A DNA stretch of 64,000 bases from a virus. The translations under genes and the position numbers were made by a program. The DNA lies in the IMG/VR virus record IMGVR_UViG_3300032235_000387, positions 1 through 64,000 of that record. One strand, written 5' to 3'. The notes under the pieces were generated by a model. It saw nothing but the letters and a program-made list of their open reading frames with translations, made no database searches and was not told the DNA's origin. This document shows, piece after piece, positions 59,119 to 64,000 of the stretch (positions are counted from its first letter, which is position 1; each line of letters begins with the position of its first letter).

Positions 59119-61884
59119 TTATTGCCAACTAATACGAACATAACCATCACCACCAGTTCCACCAGTTCCAACAGTATTTGTTGCTAAATTATATCCTCCA
59201 CCACCTCCACCACCACCTTTAGTTCCAGCACCACCATTTCCACCATTTATATTTGAATTTGCAACAATTACTTGAGCACCTGCACCATAAGTTGCTAAAA
59301 ATAATCCATCACCATAAGCACAAGAGAATGCATTCACTGCACCAACTCCAGAAGTTCTTAATACCCAAGAAATACCATCAGTTGATGAAGTAAGTGCTCC
59401 CGAAGCTCCTCCAATAATTAGAGAATCAGATGAAACTGCAGACACATACTGTGTGCCAGTATTAAATCTAGTAACCCAATTTATCGTATCTGTTGAAGTA
59501 ACAAATAAACCACCAGTAGTAATAAAATAATAAACTGAATTTAAATATTGCAAAGTATTAAGAGTTACAGCTCCAGTACCAGCAGTTCTTAAAGTCCAAT
59601 TAATAGTGTCCGTAGACGCAACTAAAGTTCCAGATCCTCCAGATAGCAAATATATAGAATTTCCAAATCCAACAGAATTAAAAGAAATAGTACTACCAAC
59701 AGTTCTTAATGTCCATGCTATTGAATCAGTAGACACTAAAAATCTTCCACTACTTCCAGAAACAAGATATAAATTATTTGCATAAATTGCACTAGGACCT
59801 TGATTAGTAGCACCTAAATTAATATTACCAACACCAGTAGTTCTAACAGTCCACGCGATAGCATTTGTAGATACACTTATTGAACCTCCAGCACCTGCAA
59901 TAACATGAAGATTTCCATCATACATTTGTCCAAAAATATTAGAAGTTCCAAATCCCGAAGTTCTTGCGATCCAGGTTATGGTATCAGTAGAAGTAGATAA
60001 TCTTCCAGAATCTCCAGCAATAACATAAAGACCTGCGCCATAATTTATTGTATAAGCAGTCACACCAAATCCAGAAGTTCTTAAAACCCATACAACTGCA
60101 CCATGTTGTGCTCCACCACCATTTCCACCATTTCCATAAGAAAGACCACTTATCGGTAATGAACTTGTGCCATTCATTAAAGCAGGTATAGTTTTTGAGT
60201 TTTGATAGGTATTTCCATAATAGTTTATTGTTCCACCAAAAGTTCCAAATTGTCCATCAAATAAAGAAGATGCTCCACCCCCACCACCAGTCGTTTGATA
60301 TAGACTAGTTGCAGTAGATGCATCTGTTCCAGTATAACCTTGCCTATTATTCGTTGATGATTCAAAATATCCTCCATTACCACCAGCAGTTCCTGCAGAA
60401 GAATAAACATAATTATTTGAAATTGATGCTGCTGTTCCGCCCGTACCACCAGGAACAATATTACTTGTACTTAAAAATGTATTCACTCCTGCAGATCCAC
60501 CGTTTGCAGTAATTGAAAAATTTCCTCCAGGACTTGTCCAAGATACTGTTGATGCAGCACCAGCAGTTCCCGAAGTTCCACCAGATCCAACATTTACATT
60601 AAGAGTTGATCCAGAAATATTTGATCTTGAGATTATAGATCCTAAAGATGCTCCTCCACCACCCCCAGATCCAGCAGTACCTGATGGTATAGTAGATGCT
60701 ATTATACGACCAGTTTCAGAACCATAAACAAATATTGAATTTCCAAAAATACCTGCACGGTAGTTAGTTGATACTGCAGGAGAAGTTCTTACAATCCATA
60801 CTATAGAATCTGTTGAAGTAATTAAATACCTATTGCTAAACTGATTAACAATATAGATATTATTTCCAAAAATTACATCAGACATTTGATTAGCAGATCC
60901 GCTAGGATAATTCCTAGAAGTCCAAACAATTGTATCAGTAGAAGCAATTAAAGTTCCACCACTAGTTCCAAAAAGATATATGCCATTTCCATACGTTCCA
61001 CAATAAAATGTAGTAGAACCTTGTCCAGAAGTTCTTAAAGTCCATACTATTCCATCTGTTGATGCAACAATTCCCGTATTTCCTGCAAATAAATAATTAG
61101 TACTCGGAGAAGCAGAGTATGCACGAGAGTACATGGAAAATGAACCTGAAGTTGGTGTTGTTCTGGTATTCCAGGTTATTCCATCTGTGGAAGAAGCAAT
61201 CCTTCCACCTTCATCAGCAATTAAATGAAAATTATTGTCAGTCGATATAGTTGTAACTATTGCCGAAATAGCACCACTTGTTCTTAAAATCCAGTGTATA
61301 GTATCAGTTGAAGTTCTTATGGCACTCGAAACTGTAGATATAAAAATATTTGATCCATAATTTACACTAAAAATCACAGAACTTCCAAATCCAGAAGTTC
61401 TTGCAACCCAAGTGATTGAGTCTGTAGACGCATGTATTGTTCCAGAACCTGTTCCGATTACATAAAAACCAAGTCCATAGGACCCAAGTGGATTTCCAAC
61501 ATTACCATTTCCAGTAAAGTTGTTTGTTGTTCCAGAAGTTCTTAAAAACCAAAATTCTCCACGACTTACATAATTTGTTGGTGTAGTTGCCGAACCTGGT
61601 GCTCCACCTCCTCCAGCACCTGTTGCTTCTATGAACAGTTCTTTTGCTTGTGTCGGTACAGTAAATGTATAATTTCCAGGCGTTGTATATTCTTGATAAC
61701 CTTGTATAGGTTCCCATGATGCTGTAGAACCATCGGTGAATAAAAATTCATTTTCATTACCATCGATAGATGGTAATCCACCACCACTAACAGCAGAATC
61801 TACATAACTTTTTGAGGCGGCATCTGTTGGATTAGCAACTACGCTGATTCCAGTAATCTGAGTAGACCCTATTCCTACTGGCAT
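59119..61884 (-). CDS. Adhesin paralogue: Gly-rich scaffold with two repeat blocks
   Basis: Encodes 921 residues. The N-terminus (MPVGIGSTQITGISVVANPT, DAASKSYVDS) is the best match to T4-type fibre starts. Scaffold pieces: YQEYTTPGNYTFTVP and IEATGAGGGGAPG (~70-105), block 1 (~105-398), then GGGGGASLGS, LNVNVGSGGTSG, STVSWTSPGGNFSITANGG, GTINYYGNTYQNS, GNGGNGGGAQHG (~400-595), block 2 (~595-878) and GGNGGAGTKGGGGGGGGYN ... GGDGYVRISWQ. The two insert positions match the 898-aa gene (block 1) and block C of the 2409-aa gene (block 2). AGAGGAAAAATA lies before the ATG. Confidence 0.87.
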   Translation of the reverse strand: MPVGIGSTQITGISVVANPTDAASKSYVDSAVSGGGLPSIDGNENEFLFTDGSTASWEPIQGYQEYTTPGNYTFTVPTQAKELFIEATGAGGGGAPGSATTPTNYVSRGEFWFLRTSGTTNNFTGNGNVGNPLGSYGLGFYVIGTGSGTIHASTDSITWVARTSGFGSSVIFSVNYGSNIFISTVSSAIRTSTDTIHWILRTSGAISAIVTTISTDNNFHLIADEGGRIASSTDGITWNTRTTPTSGSFSMYSRAYSASPSTNYLFAGNTGIVASTDGIVWTLRTSGQGSTTFYCGTYGNGIYLFGTSGGTLIASTDTIVWTSRNYPSGSANQMSDVIFGNNIYIVNQFSNRYLITSTDSIVWIVRTSPAVSTNYRAGIFGNSIFVYGSETGRIIASTIPSGTAGSGGGGGASLGSIISRSNISGSTLNVNVGSGGTSGTAGAASTVSWTSPGGNFSITANGGSAGVNTFLSTSNIVPGGTGGTAASISNNYVYSSAGTAGGNGGYFESSTNNRQGYTGTDASTATSLYQTTGGGGGASSLFDGQFGTFGGTINYYGNTYQNSKTIPALMNGTSSLPISGLSYGNGGNGGGAQHGAVVWVLRTSGFGVTAYTINYGAGLYVIAGDSGRLSTSTDTITWIARTSGFGTSNIFGQMYDGNLHVIAGAGGSISVSTNAIAWTVRTTGVGNINLGATNQGPSAIYANNLYLVSGSSGRFLVSTDSIAWTLRTVGSTISFNSVGFGNSIYLLSGGSGTLVASTDTINWTLRTAGTGAVTLNTLQYLNSVYYFITTGGLFVTSTDTINWVTRFNTGTQYVSAVSSDSLIIGGASGALTSSTDGISWVLRTSGVGAVNAFSCAYGDGLFLATYGAGAQVIVANSNINGGNGGAGTKGGGGGGGGYNLATNTVGTGGTGGDGYVRISWQ
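59250..60100 (-). repeat. Repeat block 2 of the 921-aa adhesin
   Basis: About 0.85 kb of 'STDxIxWxLRTSGFG' repeats in the GNGGNGGGAQHG / NINGGNGGAGTKGG loop. The loop corresponds to the site of block C in the 2409-aa gene and is uninterrupted in the 898-aa gene. Confidence 0.8.
60690..61570 (-). repeat. Repeat block 1 of the 921-aa adhesin
   Basis: About 0.9 kb of the same repeats, inserted in the first Gly loop (GAGGGGAPGSATT / SGTAGSGGGGG), the same loop used by the only block in the 898-aa gene. Confidence 0.8.
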
Positions 61885-61885
61885 A

Positions 61886-64000
61886 TTATTTTTCCTCTAT
61901 TTTTTGATTCAATTCTTTAACTGCTTCAATTAAAAGACCAATTAAGTTTGCATAAGCAACAGACTTTTTCTCATAATCTGGTGTGGGATGTTTTGGATAA
62001 ACAACATGTGGTATTATTTGCTCAACTTCCTGGGCAATAACACCAATTTGGTGATCTCCATTATCTATACGATCAAATTCTACACCACGAAGTGATAGTA
62101 CTTTATCTAAAGCATTTTCAATTGTTTTGATATTTGTTTTAAGTCTTTCATCAGAGTTTGCCGTTACTGTTCCACCAGCAACAAGATTTCCAGTTGAAGG
62201 ATTAAATGTCAAACCAGTTGTTGAAACATTTAAAGTGGTAAGAGTTCCAGTTGAAGTACTAGCAATTCCAACATAAAAAGTATCATTTGTAGTCGTATCA
62301 TTTGCAATTGCAATTGATCCACCACCACCACCACCTCCAGATCCAGAGGAACCTTGAATACCTTGAACAAATGTTCCTTGTGCCCCTTGAGTATTTTGAA
62401 TACCTTGAGTACCTTGTGTTCCCTGAAGACCTTGAAGACCTTGAGTACCTTGATCACCTTTTAGACCTTGGAGACCTTGTGTTCCTTGATTTCCTTGTAA
62501 TCCTTGAAGACCTTGAAGACCTTGTGTTCCTTGATCTCCTTGTAATCCTTGCAATCCTTGCAATCCTTGAAGACCTTGGAGACCTTGTGTTCCTTGATCA
62601 CCTTTTAGACCTTGAGTACCTTGTGTTCCCTGAAGACCTTGAAGACCTTGAAGACCTTGATCTCCTTGTAATCCTTGCAATCCTTGAAGACCTTGAGTAC
62701 CTTGGTTGCCTTGAAGACCTTGTAATCCTTGGAGACCTTGAGTACCTTGATCACCAATTAATCCCTGAAGACCTTGAGTACCTTGGTTGCCTTGAGTACC
62801 TTGCAATCCTTGGAGACCCTGTAAACCCTGAAGACCTTGTGTACCTTGATCACCAATTAATCCCTGAAGACCTTGGAGACCTTGATCACCTTTTAAACCT
62901 TGAAGTCCTTGAGTTCCTTGTAATCCTTGAAGACCTTGAGTTCCTTGCGATCCAGTAGATCCAATACCTACAATTCCCTGAAGACCTTGTGTTCCCTGTA
63001 ATCCCTGAAGACCTTGAGTACCTTGATCCCCTTGAAGACCTTGCAATCCTTGGAGACCTTGAATCCCTTGTGTTCCTTGAAGACCTTGGAGACCTTGAGT
63101 ACCTTGATCACCTTTTAAACCTTGAAGTCCTTGAGGTCCTCTAATATTGCCGACATTAGACCAAGAAGTAGTAGCTATTCCAACAACAGCAACCCAAAGA
63201 TTTCCTAAATTACTGTCGATTACACCATCTCCAGAGTTTGCAGGATACCAACTGTTTGCCGGATCATTTAACTGAGAAGTTTCAATACCAACAGTTAATG
63301 CTAAAGTACCTACAATAGTAATAGAAGTACCATCATTTCCACGTTGACCAAGAGTTCCTTGAAGTCCTTGAATTCCAAAAGAACCTTGAATTCCCTGAAC
63401 TCCTTGATTGCTAAATCCTTGAAGACCTTGAGTTCCCTGAAGTCCTTGAGTACCTTGAAGTCCTTGAAGACCTTGAAGACCTTGGAGACCTTGGGTTCCC
63501 TGATCACCATTTAATCCTTGGAGTCCTTGTAAACCTTGAGTACCTTGAAGACCTTGAGTACCTTGAAGACCTTGGAGACCTTGGGTTCCCTGATCACCCT
63601 TTAATCCTTGGAGTCCTTGAGTTCCTTGGAGACCTTGGAGACCTTGGAGACCTTGGGTTCCCTGATCACCCTTTAATCCTTGGATTCCTTGTGTTGCTTG
63701 AGTTCCTTGGAGACCTTGGAGACCTTGGAGACCTTGATTACCTTGAGAACCAATATCACCTTGAAGACCTTGAGTACCTTGAGATCCAACTCCTTGAGCA
63801 CCTTGAGATCCAACTCCTTGAGCACCTTGAGATCCTTGATTGCCTTGAGAACCAATATCACCTTGAAGTCCTTGAATACCTTGAGTTCCTTGGAAATTAC
63901 TTAAAGGTCCTTGAATACCTTGCCTTCCTTGAAATCCCTGAAGACCTTGAAGACCTTGAAGACCTTGACGACCTTGAAGTCCTTGAGTTCCTTGACGACC
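61886..64000 (-). CDS. Collagen-like fibre with C-terminal S74 chaperone, 5' end outside window
   Basis: The frame is open from the right edge to 61886, so at least 704 residues are present; an internal TTG at 63046 is not the true start. Gly-X-Gln collagen-like runs cover ~1-215 and ~285-540 of the visible part. A beta domain lies between (RGNDGTSITIVGTLALTVG, SQLNDPANSWYPANSGDGV, GNLWVAVVG). After SSGSGGGGGGGSIAIAND the C-terminal ~110 residues form a Peptidase_S74 chaperone: ANSDERLKTNIKTIENALDK, VLSLRGVEFDRI, QIGVIAQEVEQIIPHVV, YANLIGLLIEAVKELNQKI. S74 domains trimerise fibres and then usually cleave themselves off. Ser-Asp at the SDERLK site is the expected cut. It lies one base upstream of the 921-aa adhesin gene. 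Confidence 0.9.
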   Translation of the reverse strand, partial: GRQGTQGLQGRQGLQGLQGLQGFQGRQGIQGPLSNFQGTQGIQGLQGDIGSQGNQGSQGAQGVGSQGAQGVGSQGTQGLQGDIGSQGNQGLQGLQGLQGTQATQGIQGLKGDQGTQGLQGLQGLQGTQGLQGLKGDQGTQGLQGLQGTQGLQGTQGLQGLQGLNGDQGTQGLQGLQGLQGLQGTQGLQGTQGLQGFSNQGVQGIQGSFGIQGLQGTLGQRGNDGTSITIVGTLALTVGIETSQLNDPANSWYPANSGDGVIDSNLGNLWVAVVGIATTSWSNVGNIRGPQGLQGLKGDQGTQGLQGLQGTQGIQGLQGLQGLQGDQGTQGLQGLQGTQGLQGIVGIGSTGSQGTQGLQGLQGTQGLQGLKGDQGLQGLQGLIGDQGTQGLQGLQGLQGLQGTQGNQGTQGLQGLIGDQGTQGLQGLQGLQGNQGTQGLQGLQGLQGDQGLQGLQGLQGTQGTQGLKGDQGTQGLQGLQGLQGLQGLQGDQGTQGLQGLQGLQGNQGTQGLQGLKGDQGTQGLQGLQGTQGTQGIQNTQGAQGTFVQGIQGSSGSGGGGGGGSIAIANDTTTNDTFYVGIASTSTGTLTTLNVSTTGLTFNPSTGNLVAGGTVTANSDERLKTNIKTIENALDKVLSLRGVEFDRIDNGDHQIGVIAQEVEQIIPHVVYPKHPTPDYEKKSVAYANLIGLLIEAVKELNQKIEEK
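62350..63150 (-). repeat. Collagen-like tandem DNA repeat, block nearer the S74 domain
   Basis: About 0.8 kb of 9-base Gly-X-Gln units. It differs from the two collagen-like genes at 6922-16934 by frequent GDQGTQG and LKGDQG or LIGDQG elements. Confidence 0.85.
63320..64000 (-). repeat. Collagen-like tandem DNA repeat running into the right edge
   Basis: About 0.7 kb of 9-base units, including one GPLSNFQGTQG element at ~63885-63915 identical to those in the genes at 6922-16934, and two near-identical 27-base AQGVGSQG-type units at ~63780-63835. Confidence 0.85.

Noticed and set aside
49151-61884. Active sialidases
   Set aside because: The repeats resemble sialidase-type blades, but no arginine triad or tyrosine nucleophile pattern is visible, so a binding role is more likely.
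62302-62958. 218-codon plus-strand frame in the third collagen-like gene
   Set aside because: Antisense shadow of Gly-X-Gln repeats.
63046-63046. TTG as the start of the third collagen-like gene
   Set aside because: The frame stays open and collagen-like to the right edge. The true start is outside the window.

Overview
The window is AT-rich, densely packed phage DNA and is best read as part of a T4-like cyanomyovirus (a contractile-tailed phage of marine Synechococcus or Prochlorococcus). Three groups of genes support this. T4 baseplate and neck genes are recognisable (gp5, gp27-like, gp26, gp51-like, gp54-like, gp4, gp48, gp53). T4 replication and late-transcription genes are present (gp32, gp59, gp33). 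Genes typical of cyanophages or cyanobacteria are also present (a DUF1825 protein, PhoH, ThyX, a DUF4278-like protein, glutaredoxin). All genes but four lie on the minus strand. No stretch longer than 300 bases lacks a gene; the largest gaps (5546-5701, 35342-35524, 36677-36871) hold a tRNA-like gene, a palindrome plus terminator, and a hairpin-rich spacer. Layout: 1-5203 is the N-terminal part of a very large virion protein that runs off the left edge. 5240-6081 holds small genes, a tRNA-like gene and a Phd/YefM-like antitoxin. 6155-16934 is a tail-fibre or adhesin block with two collagen-like (Gly-X-Gln) proteins. 16946-26745 is the baseplate hub block: spike, gp5 without a lysozyme domain, a gp27-like hub protein, a protein carrying both a muramidase-like and an M15 peptidase domain, a tape-measure candidate, a gp51-like protein (59 aa), gp26 and a gp54-like protein. 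26786-29382 is the only plus-strand block (gp4, unknown, gp48, gp53). A Mom-like DNA-modification gene follows in convergent orientation. 30006-34498 is the replication and nucleotide block (gp32, DUF1825, gp59, gp33, MGME1-like exonuclease, PhoH, ThyX). 34495-37111 contains small conserved genes ending with glutaredoxin. 37113-49105 is an island of ten surface-sugar genes (glycosyltransferases, an FkbM methyltransferase, a GT11 fucosyltransferase, a GH130-like propeller, GT fusions) plus one small unknown gene. 49151-61884 holds three giant paralogous adhesins. 61886-64000 is a third collagen-like fibre ending in an S74 intramolecular chaperone; its start lies beyond the right edge. The most unusual feature is in the three adhesins at 49151-61884. 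Each has the same glycine-rich scaffold, from a T4-fibre-like N-terminus to a terminal GGDGYVRITWW-type sequence. Blocks of a tandem 'STDxIxWxLRTSGFG' repeat (sialidase/propeller-like) interrupt that scaffold in frame. The block positions differ between paralogues, and long repeat runs are duplicated. This looks like modular growth of host-recognition proteins by insertion and recombination of repeat cassettes. The sugar island lies directly beside it, and the collagen-like genes share near-identical DNA repeats, so much of this half of the genome appears devoted to diversifying the virion or host surface. Gene names rest on recognising motifs and gene order by eye; no database search was possible.
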